Part shown: one piece after another, positions 13,234-20,456 of the stretch | Numbering within the stretch: the first letter of the stretch is position 1 | Layout: each line of letters opens with the position of its first letter | Source of the DNA: a virus | DNA: 30,139 bases | Virus record (IMG/VR): IMGVR_UViG_3300048837_001823 | Location: 1 to 30,139 of that record | Strand: one strand, 5' to 3' | Made by a program: the position numbers and the translations under genes | Notes under the pieces: model-generated | Database searches by the model: none | Seen by the model: only the letters and a program-made list of their open reading frames with translations | What the model was told of the DNA's origin: nothing

Positions 13234-15125
13234 TGTTTCCGGAGATTACGATCGTGGATTGGCAACCCCCCGGCCCAGAGCTTCCTGAGATTCCGGCAGG
13301 CTCCCTCGTCGCGCTTGACTTGGAAACCCACGACCCGATGCTCAAGAGGCTCGGTCCGGGATGGGCTTTCAACGAGGGCTTCATCTGCGGCGTGGCCCTG
13401 GCGTGGGGCCTCGAGACGCTCGACGAAGTCCGCTACTACCCTCTTCGTCACGCAGGGGGGAATTGGACAGGGGACATCGGAAAGTTCATGCGATGGCTGC
13501 GCGCCCAGCTCCGTCGCGGCGATCTCGAGTGGTGCTTCGCGAACTCGTCCTACGACCTGGGCTGGCTCAACGTGGTGCCGGAAGGACGGATCCACGACGT
13601 CCAAGTCAGCGCCCCCCTGCTCAACGAGCATCGTTGGTCCTACAGCCTGGACAATCTGGCCAAGGACGAGCTCGGCGAAGGCAAGGACGAATCGCTGCTC
13701 AAGGAATGGGCGAGGCGTGCGGGCATCAAAGACAACCCGAAGGGGATGATGGCCGAAATGCCGTCGTTCGCTGTCGGGCCGTATGCTGAGCAGGACGCAT
13801 CGGCGACGTGGCGCCTACACAAGATTTTCATGCCTCGCATCCGCGAGCAGGACCTCGGCAAGATCTACCGGCTCGAGATGGACCTCGTTCCAATGCTGAT
13901 GGAAATGCGAAGGGCGGGGGTCAAGGTGAATGTCTCCCGCGCGCAACGGCTCCGGGAAGAGCTCCTGGTCGAGGAGAACGACCAGTCTCGAGCGCTCAAA
14001 CATCTCACAGGCATCCGCATGACCGCCTGGGATATTCAGTCCCAGATCCGGGTGCTGAAGAACGAGGGTGTCAAGGGATTCCCTGTCACACCCAAGTTGA
14101 AAAAGGAGGGCCTCACGGGGCCGTTCCTCGATCAACTCAGTAAGCACCAGAACAAGGCCGGTGAAGTCGCTCGCGCCATCCTCAACCTGCGCCGGAAGAA
14201 CCGCCAGCGGGTGACCTTCGTTGACCGGCTGGTGCTGGAGCATCACTACAACGGGCGCATTCACGCTCAATTCAATCAGCTCAAGTCCGACGACGGCGGC
14301 ACCGTGTCTGGCCGATTCTCCAGCCAAGACCCGAACCTCCAACAATTACCTGCGAGAGATGAGGAAGTGGCCAGCCTGATTCGCGGCTTGGTGGAGGCGG
14401 ACGATGGAGAACTCCTGGCCAGCGCGGACTATGCGTCGCAGGAACCTCGCCTCGCTGTCCATTGGGCCGTGGAAGGAGGCAGCCGTTTGGCCCAGAAGAT
14501 GGCCCAGAAGTTCCACGAGAACCCGCGCCTGGATCTACATCAGCAGGTCGCCGACATCATGACCATCAAACGGTCCAGCGCCAAGATCCTCAATCTGGCG
14601 CAGATGTATGGTCAAGGGGGTGGAAGTCTCTGTATCGCCCTGGGCCTGGACGCCTTCCCGGACAGTTTCGTGAACGACGCCGGTCAGGAGATCCACTATC
14701 TGGCGCCGGGCCGCGAAGGTCGCCGACTCCTCGACGAATACAACAAGGTGATGCCTTTCATGAAGGCGACAGCCAAGGCTGCTGAGCGCGATGCCCGCCG
14801 CGACGGATACATCACGACGCTCCTGGGTCGGCGTTGTCGAGTATTCCACTACCCCAATGGCGGCGATGACGCCCGCAAGATGTTCAACCGGCGCATTCAG
14901 GGCAGCGCGGCCGACATGACCAAGAAGTCGATGCTAGACGCGTGGCGGGCCGGATACAAGGTCAGGCTGACAGTCCACGACGAGAACGTATTCAGCGTCG
15001 AGAACGAAAAGCAGGCGCGCGAGTGCGTCGAGATCATGAACGACGCCGTCCAGCTCCACGTTCCGGTTGTGAGCGATCTGGCGATCGGACGGACCTGGGG
15101 GGACATGCGAGAACTGGTCACATAA
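13233..15125 (+). CDS. Family A DNA polymerase with 3'-5' exonuclease domain
   Basis: This is the replicative DNA polymerase. The N-terminal exonuclease has Exo I LDLETHD (D29, E31), Exo II NSSYDLGWL, and Exo III YAEQDASATWRL. The polymerase core has motif A SADYASQEPRL (D399), motif B with R447, K451 and Y459-G460 in RSSAKILNLAQMYGQG, and motif C VHDENV (H582-D583-E584). It is 630 residues and lacks the 5'-nuclease domain, as is usual in phages. The residue equivalent to E. coli Pol I F762 is L455, a substitution associated in family A surveys with slower, more accurate enzymes. The ligase and SNF2 helicase lie in the same unit. Confidence 0.95.
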   Translation: MFPEITIVDWQPPGPELPEIPAGSLVALDLETHDPMLKRLGPGWAFNEGFICGVALAWGLETLDEVRYYPLRHAGGNWTGDIGKFMRWLRAQLRRGDLEWCFANSSYDLGWLNVVPEGRIHDVQVSAPLLNEHRWSYSLDNLAKDELGEGKDESLLKEWARRAGIKDNPKGMMAEMPSFAVGPYAEQDASATWRLHKIFMPRIREQDLGKIYRLEMDLVPMLMEMRRAGVKVNVSRAQRLREELLVEENDQSRALKHLTGIRMTAWDIQSQIRVLKNEGVKGFPVTPKLKKEGLTGPFLDQLSKHQNKAGEVARAILNLRRKNRQRVTFVDRLVLEHHYNGRIHAQFNQLKSDDGGTVSGRFSSQDPNLQQLPARDEEVASLIRGLVEADDGELLASADYASQEPRLAVHWAVEGGSRLAQKMAQKFHENPRLDLHQQVADIMTIKRSSAKILNLAQMYGQGGGSLCIALGLDAFPDSFVNDAGQEIHYLAPGREGRRLLDEYNKVMPFMKATAKAAERDARRDGYITTLLGRRCRVFHYPNGGDDARKMFNRRIQGSAADMTKKSMLDAWRAGYKVRLTVHDENVFSVENEKQARECVEIMNDAVQLHVPVVSDLAIGRTWGDMRELVT

Positions 15126-15143
15126 CCCCCCGCGTGCTACCCT
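15115..15143 (+). promoter_or_regulatory. Extended -10 promoter P6
   Basis: TGGTCA at 15115-15120 and TGCTACCCT, with -10 TACCCT at 15138-15143, are 17 bases apart. The block 15126-15146 is almost identical to that of promoter P5. An inverted repeat, TAGGCTTGCCTA at 15143-15154, covers the predicted start and is a good operator candidate. The short gene at 15167 follows. Confidence 0.65.
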
Positions 15144-15154
15144 AGGCTTGCCTA
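15143..15154. repeat. Inverted repeat TAGGC-TT-GCCTA at a promoter start
   Basis: TAGGCTTGCCTA is an inverted repeat of 5-base arms around TT, placed between the -10 of promoter P6 and the next gene. Related words occur at promoter P7 (TAGGCTTGCG, 19344-19353) and three times in the convergent gap (21237-21246, 21313-21322, 21350-21359). It may be a repressor or activator site. Confidence 0.5.
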
Positions 15155-15166
15155 ACGGGGAGTCAC

Positions 15167-15355
15167 ATGAAAGACCACAATTTCGTAGATGATAGCGGTC
15201 GGCACATTCCCACGTCGGAGTTGTCGACAGAGCAAATCCAAGAACTTCTCCGGACCGGTATCGAGATTGTCGACACAGACGGTCAAGTTCCGAATCCGGA
15301 AGATGTCCTGGAACGCCTTAGGATAGAACTGCTGATTCGGGAGTTGAACCTGTGA
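15167..15355 (+). CDS. Hypothetical acidic protein (62 aa)
   Basis: Not recognised. It is the first gene after promoter P6. The protein is acidic, with a helical middle (STEQIQELLRTGIEIV) and a C-terminal helix (PEDVLERLRIELLIRELNL). Its stop overlaps the GTG of a tiny membrane-peptide gene as GTGA. Confidence 0.65.
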   Translation: MKDHNFVDDSGRHIPTSELSTEQIQELLRTGIEIVDTDGQVPNPEDVLERLRIELLIRELNL

Positions 15356-15429
15356 ACATCGCAGACATCATCGCGGCAACCGTCGCCGTGTGCCTGATCG
15401 TCGTCTTGGCCGTGCTGCTGATTCCATGA
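15352..15429 (+). CDS. Tiny single-span membrane peptide (25 aa)
   Basis: This 25-residue frame (GTG 15352, stop 15427-15429) encodes MNIADIIAATVAVC followed by LIVVLAVLLIP, almost entirely one transmembrane helix. Its start overlaps the previous stop as GTGA and its stop overlaps the next start as ATGA. That coupling on both sides is the main reason to call it real. A function cannot be assigned; small phage membrane peptides often act on host envelope proteins or serve in lysis control. Confidence 0.6.
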   Translation: MNIADIIAATVAVCLIVVLAVLLIP

Positions 15430-15620
15430 GCAAGTATATCGTGGAGTGCCGATCGACGATCGGCCAGCCGAGCCTCTACGTCTGGGACAATATCCTGACG
15501 ATCGAGATCGATCGCAGCCGAGCCTTGCGAATGACTGAAGCACAGGCCCGCGAGCGTGCGAAGAAGGAGAAGGCGCTGCGGCCCGGCCGCAAAGTGTTGA
15601 TCATCAAGGTGGAATCCTGA
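15426..15620 (+). CDS. Hypothetical protein (64 aa)
   Basis: Not recognised. ATG 15426 overlaps the preceding stop as ATGA and its own stop overlaps the next ATG (TGATG at 15618-15622). The protein has a beta-like start (KYIVECRSTIGQPSLYVW), then TIEIDRSRALRMTEAQARERAKKEKALRPG and a final VLIIKVES, so it looks like a small alpha/beta unit. Confidence 0.68.
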   Translation: MSKYIVECRSTIGQPSLYVWDNILTIEIDRSRALRMTEAQARERAKKEKALRPGRKVLIIKVES

Positions 15621-15820
15621 TGCCCTATATCGTCGTTGCCAAGCACCCGAAACATGGGGAGATGCACGTTCTGAAGAACGGCAACCTGTCGCAGTTTGGC
15701 ACCCCCCGGAAGTTCATAAACAAAGACCTCGCCCGCGAAGTCGCTGCTGAATGGGCGCAGCATCACGCAGACGCTGGCCACGACCAAACGACGGTTGTGG
15801 TTCGCAAAGTCGGGGGGTAA
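15620..15820 (+). CDS. Hypothetical protein (66 aa)
   Basis: Not recognised. It begins at the overlapping TGATG and has a beta-helix-beta look: PYIVVAKHPKHGEMHVL, KDLAREVAAEWAQHHAD, TTVVVRKVGG. The layout is like that of the gene before it (strand, helix with Ala/Arg/Glu, strand), so the two may be distant duplicates. Confidence 0.66.
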   Translation: MPYIVVAKHPKHGEMHVLKNGNLSQFGTPRKFINKDLAREVAAEWAQHHADAGHDQTTVVVRKVGG

Positions 15821-15851
15821 TATGGGCCACCACCTAGCGCGAGTGTTCCCC

Positions 15852-16253
15852 ATGCAAACATTCCTTCCAGTCGCCAATCTGCAAGCCAGCGCGCAGATGC
15901 TCGACTATCGCAGACTCGGCAAGCAACGCGTCGAAGCCATGCAGATCATCAATGCCATCCTAGGTATCAGCAAGGGGTGGCGCACCCACCCTGCGACCGT
16001 CATGTGGGAACGCAACGTGACCGGCTTGATGGCCTATCATGATTTCTGTATCGACGAGTGGGTGCGTCGCGGCTACCGCAACACGATGCAGAAATACGAT
16101 CGACGAGTCTACACTCTGCCTCTGTGGTTCGGCGATGAACGATTCCACTCCTCGCACCGCGCCGCTTTGCTGCACAAAGACCTTGAGTTCTACAGCAAGT
16201 ATGACTGGCGCGAGGAGCCCGCCCTCAATTATCTCTGGCCGGAATTCACCTGA
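15852..16253 (+). CDS. Pyrimidine dimer DNA glycosylase-like (Pyr_excise family) protein
   Basis: From ATG 15852 the 133-residue protein has the family start MQTFLPVANLQASAQMLDYRRLGKQRVEAMQII, then GWRTHPATVMWERN, IDEWVRRGY and a C-terminal FHSSHRAALLHKD followed by YLWP. I recall this pattern in proteins assigned to the T4 endonuclease V / Pyr_excise family. Those cut at UV-induced pyrimidine dimers, although these shorter relatives are untested. An upstream in-frame ATG at 15822 would add 10 residues; 15852 is chosen because the conserved family begins at MQTFLP. Repair of thymine dimers, or action on modified bases, is possible. Confidence 0.78.
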   Translation: MQTFLPVANLQASAQMLDYRRLGKQRVEAMQIINAILGISKGWRTHPATVMWERNVTGLMAYHDFCIDEWVRRGYRNTMQKYDRRVYTLPLWFGDERFHSSHRAALLHKDLEFYSKYDWREEPALNYLWPEFT

Positions 16254-16387
16254 TGCACGTGATTGTCTTCCTCGCGGCTTCGCTATTCGCTTTCTATGCG
16301 GTTTTGCAGGGCCGTCTAGACTCAGCGTTTCAACTGTCCGCGCTGGCCCTGGCGACCTTTATCCTGGCGGGCGTAGCCCGGCGCTAG
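16253..16387 (+). CDS. Small two-helix membrane protein (44 aa)
   Basis: A 44-residue frame starts at an overlapping TGATG (16251-16255). It has two hydrophobic segments, HVIVFLAASLFAFYAVL and FQLSALALATFILAGVA, joined by a short QGRLDSA turn and ending in RR. It looks like a helical hairpin inserted in the inner membrane. No lysis genes are near, so a function is unknown. Confidence 0.62.
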   Translation: MHVIVFLAASLFAFYAVLQGRLDSAFQLSALALATFILAGVARR

Positions 16388-16416
16388 CCCGGCCCCCAGC
16401 CTCAAGGAGCTCGTAA

Positions 16417-16755
16417 ATGGCCGTTATTATCCGTCGCAGCAAGCCCGAGGAGCCCGCGCCCCGCAAGATCGTGCGGCGGAGCAAAGAGCATATTGGCACG
16501 GGCTGGGTCTACATTCCCGGATTCCCCCCAAACAGGCTCAAGGCTGCCTATCACTGCATAGAGATCAATGGGGTGCTGCACGCCTTCCTCTGGGATCCGA
16601 AAGGCCCGCTCGGCGAAGGATGGACCTGCGGGAAATGGTCGTGTTCAGGTGGTGTGATGGCGCCGCACAATTACAAGGGGGAATGCTCGATCGTCTATCG
16701 CTCTTCCTCAACCCCAGATGACAACGTCTCTTTCCAAAGGAAATACCGCAAGTGA
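16417..16755 (+). CDS. Hypothetical protein (112 aa)
   Basis: Not recognised. ATG 16417 has AAGGAG at 16403-16408. The N-terminus is very basic (VIIRRSKPEEPAPRKIVRRSKEH). The middle is aromatic and has a few Cys (AAYHCIEINGVLHAFLWD, GWTCGKWSCSGGVMAPH), possibly a small beta domain. The stop overlaps the next GTG as GTGA. Confidence 0.68.
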   Translation: MAVIIRRSKPEEPAPRKIVRRSKEHIGTGWVYIPGFPPNRLKAAYHCIEINGVLHAFLWDPKGPLGEGWTCGKWSCSGGVMAPHNYKGECSIVYRSSSTPDDNVSFQRKYRK

Positions 16756-16940
16756 CGAACTGGCCTTTTGCGATCGCATTGGGGGTCGTCTGTCTATTGA
16801 TCGTAAAACAATTCTTCTTGGCACGCACCATTCGCGTCCTCGAAGAGAAGAATTTCGATCTGCGATTTCAGATCGAGATGCTGGAGGCCCGACGCAAGGG
16901 TCTCGTTGAAGTTCACCCATTCACAGGAGACGAATCATGA
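16752..16940 (+). CDS. Small membrane-anchored coiled-coil protein (62 aa)
   Basis: The GTG at 16752 overlaps the previous stop. An N-terminal transmembrane helix (WPFAIALGVVCLLIVKQFF, residues 4-22) is followed by a coiled-coil-like helix (ARTIRVLEEKNFDLRFQIEMLEARR). The layout resembles Rz-like i-spanins in miniature, but it lies in the early unit, far from the lysis genes. The role is unknown. Confidence 0.66.
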   Translation: MTNWPFAIALGVVCLLIVKQFFLARTIRVLEEKNFDLRFQIEMLEARRKGLVEVHPFTGDES

Positions 16941-17269
16941 GCGCGCTGCACCGAGTTCTCGAGTTCTACATCAAGGAAGCCTGGACCAAGGCAGATGATG
17001 GAACGATGGTTCCCTCAGCGGCCCTGCTCGCCGACAGGGGGGTGATGGCCCTGGATTTCATGCACCCGACGGTGACGATCAGCCCCCCGCCCGAGGCCGC
17101 GGTCCAGGCCGCCTACCGGGTGGCGATCGCAGAGATCTGCGAGTCCCTGCGCGACGTGATCGACGCGATGAGCATGCCGCACACCGAGGCCCGCACGATG
17201 AAGATTGGCAGCGCCTGCGTCGCGCTGCAGAACGCCGAGTATCGCATTCGCTCGGTGACGCGGTCATGA
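16937..17269 (+). CDS. Hypothetical helical protein (110 aa)
   Basis: Not recognised. ATG 16937 overlaps the previous stop as ATGA. The protein is mainly helical: ALHRVLEFYIKEAW, AAVQAAYRVAIAEICESLRDVIDAM and ARTMKIGSACVALQNAEYRI. A proline-rich turn (ISPPPEAA) separates the halves. The stop overlaps the next start. Confidence 0.68.
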   Translation: MSALHRVLEFYIKEAWTKADDGTMVPSAALLADRGVMALDFMHPTVTISPPPEAAVQAAYRVAIAEICESLRDVIDAMSMPHTEARTMKIGSACVALQNAEYRIRSVTRS

Positions 17270-17535
17270 GTGTCAATGTTTTCAAGTATCCTCTTCCGCA
17301 AGAAGACAACCGCGTGCAGATGCCGCTGCTCGCCAAAGTTCTGTGTCTGCATTCACAGAACGAGTGCCCGACGATTTGGGCGCAAGTAGATCCTTCCCTG
17401 CCTACGGAAGAGCGAAGGTTTCTACTCATTCCCACTGGCGCAGAAATTCCTAACGACGCTCGGCGAGGATATGTAGGCACTGTTCTTCTGATGAGCGGAG
17501 GCCTAGTGCTCCACGTCTACGAGATAAGCAGATGA
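17266..17535 (+). CDS. Conserved small phage protein, DUF7352-like (89 aa)
   Basis: The pattern VFKYPLPQEDNRVQMPLLAK, then PTIWAQVDPSLPTEERRFLLIPTG and GYVGTVLLMSGGLVLHVYE is familiar from a common small phage protein family, which I recall as DUF7352. It looks like a small beta-rich fold; no activity is known. It overlaps both neighbours by four bases (ATGA) and so belongs to the same coupled run. Confidence 0.75.
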   Translation: MSVNVFKYPLPQEDNRVQMPLLAKVLCLHSQNECPTIWAQVDPSLPTEERRFLLIPTGAEIPNDARRGYVGTVLLMSGGLVLHVYEISR

Positions 17536-17891
17536 CCGTCTATGTCGACGACATGTATCGCTATCCCATGGGCCAGTTCGGCCGCATGCGGATGAGCCAT
17601 CTGATCGCCGACACCGAAGAAGAACTGCACGCGATGGCGGACGCAATCGGCATCGCACGACGCTGGTATCAGGGTGACCACTACGACATCAGCATGAGCA
17701 AGCGCGACGAAGCCATTCAGCGGGGGGCTGTTCCTATCCCACTGCGACTGCTCGCTGCGATGTGTGCTATCCGTCGTAAGACCGGTCGCCTGCCCACCCC
17801 GGAGGAGACCTACTCCTTCGACTTCAAAATGGCCGTGCGTGGCACCGTGACAATCCGGAGAACCCGAAGTGCGCCTGATTCAACCGGCTGA
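17532..17891 (+). CDS. DUF4031 family protein
   Basis: The start MTVYVDDMYRYPMGQFGRMRMSHLIADTEEELHAMADAIG, the central RRWYQGDHYDIS and KRDEAIQRGAVPIPLR match DUF4031, a small family seen in phages and bacteria. Its conserved acidic and His residues (VDD, H in SHLIADT, HYDIS) hint at a metal-binding site, but no reaction is established. It overlaps the helicase gene by 23 bases. Confidence 0.8.
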   Translation: MTVYVDDMYRYPMGQFGRMRMSHLIADTEEELHAMADAIGIARRWYQGDHYDISMSKRDEAIQRGAVPIPLRLLAAMCAIRRKTGRLPTPEETYSFDFKMAVRGTVTIRRTRSAPDSTG

Positions 17892-19296
17892 GATCATCCC
17901 CCCTCCGCGCGACCACCAGAAAGAGGCGCTGCGTTTCATCGAGAAGAAAGAGAACCCGGAGTTCGCCGGGCTGTTCATGGAGCCGGGCACTGGCAAGACG
18001 AAGACCGCTATCCTGCGGGTAGCGAAACTCTACCGTGAGAAGAGGATCGACGTGGCCCTGATCTGGGCGCCCAACGGAGTCCACGCACAGTGGATAGAAG
18101 AGCAGGCTGTCGAGCATTGCCCCGTTCCATATCGCACCGTCGTCTGGTCTTCAAACCGATCGAAGCGGTGGAAAGACCAAACGCTCTACACGCTTAAGAA
18201 GACAGACGCGCTGATTCTGGTGGCCATGAATTGGGAAGCGCTGACAACCAAAGACGGCGTGAATTTCTGCCGTTGGTTGATGAAGCAGAAGCGAGTGGCC
18301 CTGGTCGCAGACGAGTCCAGCCGCATTCGCAACCCCAAGGCGATACGAACCAAGACTGCACTGAATATCGCCCCCGAGGCCGCGCACCGGATGATCCTCA
18401 CCGGCACCCCCCTGGTGAAAGGCTTCGAGAATCTGTGGAGCCAACTGACGTTTTTGTCGCCGGACATTTTGCGATGCCGAACGTTCATTCAATTTCGTTC
18501 GCTCTATTGCAAACTGAAGCCGATTATCGGCGCGCCCAGGGGGGCCATGCAGATCACGGGATATCAAAGAGTCGACGAACTGATGTCCAAGATCAAACCG
18601 CATGTGTTCGTCAAGACGAAGAAGGAGTGCTTGGACCTTCCTGACAAGATTCCCATTCCCAGCCCGGTGCCCCTGACAGACGCGCAGGCTGAAGCCTACG
18701 AGACAATGAGAGACGAACTGCTCGTCCAGCTCTCGGAGCTCGAGGTCGTGACAGTGGCCCACCTGATTTCTGCGCGTGCGAAGCTCAGGCAGATCTCCAT
18801 CGGTTTCATTCTTGACAAGGACAAGAAAGCCACCCCCCTGCCGTCGCATCGGTGGGAGCGGACGCTGGAGCACCTGGAGGAAGCTCCCGGCAAGACCATC
18901 TTGTGGACTTCGTTCCGTTGGTGCCTGGGCGAGTGGGAGCGTCTCCTGGCCAAGCATCGTATCGGTTTCGTGCGATACCAAAAAGGCGACAACGAGTCTA
19001 TACGCCAATGGAAGCGTGATCCCAAAACCAAGGTGTTCCTGGGCAACCCACACTCCGGCGGCATCGGTTTGAATCTGGCCGAGGCCGATACGATGATCTT
19101 TTTTAATAACGTGGACGACCTGGAAATTCGTCTTCAGGCAGAAGACAGGGCACATCGCATCGGGCAGACGAAGCATTTATCTCTGATAGATCTCTACGCT
19201 CCCGATACTGTCGAAACGAAAATGCAGAAACAACAAAAAGAAAAGATGTCTTTAGTGGATATAGTCATGCGGGGGGACTGGAGAGACGCTTTGTGA
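17869..19296 (+). CDS. SNF2-type superfamily 2 helicase/translocase
   Basis: An ATP-driven DNA translocase or helicase of 475 residues. Visible motifs are Walker A MEPGTGKT at 37-44, motif II VADESS (DESS in place of DEAH) at 146-151, motif III LTGTPL at 177-182 and, in the second RecA-like domain, SGGIGLNLAEADTMIFFN and QAEDRAHRIGQTK with the SNF2-type arginine near residue 430. No extra DNA-binding or nuclease domain is attached. Phage relatives are thought to aid replication or recombination. The GTG at 17869 has GGAG at 17856-17859. A promoter (P7) begins the next unit after it. Confidence 0.92.
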   Translation: MRLIQPAEIIPPPRDHQKEALRFIEKKENPEFAGLFMEPGTGKTKTAILRVAKLYREKRIDVALIWAPNGVHAQWIEEQAVEHCPVPYRTVVWSSNRSKRWKDQTLYTLKKTDALILVAMNWEALTTKDGVNFCRWLMKQKRVALVADESSRIRNPKAIRTKTALNIAPEAAHRMILTGTPLVKGFENLWSQLTFLSPDILRCRTFIQFRSLYCKLKPIIGAPRGAMQITGYQRVDELMSKIKPHVFVKTKKECLDLPDKIPIPSPVPLTDAQAEAYETMRDELLVQLSELEVVTVAHLISARAKLRQISIGFILDKDKKATPLPSHRWERTLEHLEEAPGKTILWTSFRWCLGEWERLLAKHRIGFVRYQKGDNESIRQWKRDPKTKVFLGNPHSGGIGLNLAEADTMIFFNNVDDLEIRLQAEDRAHRIGQTKHLSLIDLYAPDTVETKMQKQQKEKMSLVDIVMRGDWRDAL

Positions 19297-19299
19297 ACG

Positions 19300-19313
19300 T
19301 TACGCAAGCGTAA
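19300..19313. repeat. Inverted repeat TTACGC-AA-GCGTAA after the helicase gene
   Basis: TTACGCAAGCGTAA is a perfect 6-base-arm inverted repeat around AA. It lies just after the helicase stop and before the -35 of promoter P7. AAGCCCGCTT follows immediately as a second small inverted repeat. It may be an operator for P7; the hairpin loop would be too tight for a terminator. Confidence 0.5.
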
Positions 19314-19319
19314 GCCCGC

Positions 19320-19349
19320 TTGTGTCTATGTTTTGTTGCGTGCTAGGCT
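19320..19349 (+). promoter_or_regulatory. Extended -10 promoter P7 with leader hairpin
   Basis: TTGTGT at 19320-19325 and TGCTAGGCT, -10 at 19344-19349, have an 18-base spacer. The predicted start lies at a hairpin, CAGCCC (19357-19362) with GGGCTG (19368-19373), followed by AAGGAG at 19374-19379 and ATG 19387. The -10 overlaps TAGGCTTGCG, related to the inverted repeat at promoter P6. Confidence 0.6.
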
Positions 19350-19386
19350 TGCGTTGCAGCCCGTGGGGGGCTGAAGGAGCAACCAA

Positions 19387-19644
19387 ATGGATACGAAGAC
19401 TGTGGCAGTCCAATTCTGGGCAGCCATGTGCTATCACAAGATGTTCGTAGCCGGTGATCTCATCCACGCGAGGGCGTTGTGGAATCACCTCGGGTTCAAA
19501 GGCTACAGCATCAACCGAGTCCGCCGCTATGGTGAAAAACAGGGGTGGTGGGAATACGTGCGGGACAACGGAAAGTTCCGCGTGTTGAAAACCATGGACA
19601 AAGCGCCGATGCGGACCCTCCTCGCTCACAAGAGGGCCGGCTGA
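19387..19644 (+). CDS. Hypothetical protein (85 aa)
   Basis: Not recognised. It is the first gene after promoter P7, with AAGGAG upstream. The N-terminal part is helical and aromatic (VAVQFWAAMCYHKMFVAGDLIHARALW) and may lead into a winged-helix-like unit (GYSINRVRRYGEKQGWWEYV, then KFRVLKT). A small DNA-binding role is possible but only by shape. Confidence 0.66.
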   Translation: MDTKTVAVQFWAAMCYHKMFVAGDLIHARALWNHLGFKGYSINRVRRYGEKQGWWEYVRDNGKFRVLKTMDKAPMRTLLAHKRAG

Positions 19645-20012
19645 TGATCGCATTTCTGCAATACGAAGGGAAGACGCTTGTTCTCGAGCTCTCCCCCCTG
19701 CCTGGAAAACCGGGCTACTTCGACGCGTCCGTAGTGACGCTCACGGGCAAACCCGAGCCCATCAAGATCAAGCGTCGACGAGTCCGCACCCCGTCCGACG
19801 AACGTCTGGCACAGGCGCAGCGTCTCTACGATCATCTCAAGGAAATGTCGACCGACGCCACCCTCACGTCGGTCCCGGCCTACTCCACGGCGCTCGGCCT
19901 GTTCCCGAAACTGTCCGGGGGCAGCATCCAGAGCCTCCTGCGGCTGGGTGCGCGGAAGAAGCTCTGGCGCTACAACCAGAAGACGAAGCCCGCGCGGGTG
20001 GAGGTCCTCTGA
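19644..20012 (+). CDS. Hypothetical protein (122 aa)
   Basis: Not recognised. The start ATG 19644 overlaps the previous stop as TGATG. The N-terminal 45 residues are beta-like (MIAFLQYEGKTLVLELSPLPG, FDASVVTLTGKPEPIKIKRRR). The C-terminal part is helical and basic (RLAQAQRLYDHLKEM, SGGSIQSLLRLGARKKLWRY), compatible with a small DNA-binding helical domain. Confidence 0.66.
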   Translation: MIAFLQYEGKTLVLELSPLPGKPGYFDASVVTLTGKPEPIKIKRRRVRTPSDERLAQAQRLYDHLKEMSTDATLTSVPAYSTALGLFPKLSGGSIQSLLRLGARKKLWRYNQKTKPARVEVL

Positions 20013-20224
20013 TGGAGCTCAGGCACAACGGGCAGCCGTGCCCCGAATTCATTCAGCGCATGATGTCGCGCCCTGGCGTTCTCCGCGCCCGTGCCGCGGT
20101 CCGGCGATCGATCGCCGAGCAGGATCGGGCCTGGGGGGACACCCTCGCCGAACACCGCAATCTGGCAGAGGCCCAGCGGCTGGAGGGGGCGGCCTATGAG
20201 GCTGAAAGGTCGATCGTCCGTTGA
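20012..20224 (+). CDS. Hypothetical helical protein (70 aa)
   Basis: Not recognised. The start overlaps the previous stop (TGATG). It is Arg/Ala/Glu-rich and helical (FIQRMMSRPGVLRARAAVRRSIAEQD, RNLAEAQRLEGAAYEAERSIV). The next gene begins inside it at 20196. Confidence 0.6.
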   Translation: MELRHNGQPCPEFIQRMMSRPGVLRARAAVRRSIAEQDRAWGDTLAEHRNLAEAQRLEGAAYEAERSIVR

Positions 20225-20456
20225 ACTCCGGAAATGGCGTCGCATTCAGCAAGAGCTCGGCTACTTGCCTCATTATCACAAGTGCGGTAGGGTGCTCATG
20301 GAAGTCCGATTTCTACTGACCGATCGCCATTTCTGGTGTATCTTCAATACCGTGACCCGTGAGACGCATCGTTTCCGGCGAAACGGCACCCCCCTCAATG
20401 GAACCCGCGGCCGACTGATCGGGCCGCTGGTCGAGAAACGGAAGGTCAAGAAGTGA
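20196..20456 (+). CDS. Hypothetical basic protein (86 aa)
   Basis: Not recognised. ATG 20196 has GGAGG at 20182-20186 and overlaps the preceding gene by 29 bases. The protein is strongly basic (MRLKGRSSVELRKWRRIQQEL, ETHRFRRNGTPLNGTRGRLIG, EKRKVKK) with a beta-like middle (VLMEVRFLLTDRHFWCIFNTVT). A nucleic-acid-binding role is possible from charge alone. Confidence 0.62.
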   Translation: MRLKGRSSVELRKWRRIQQELGYLPHYHKCGRVLMEVRFLLTDRHFWCIFNTVTRETHRFRRNGTPLNGTRGRLIGPLVEKRKVKK

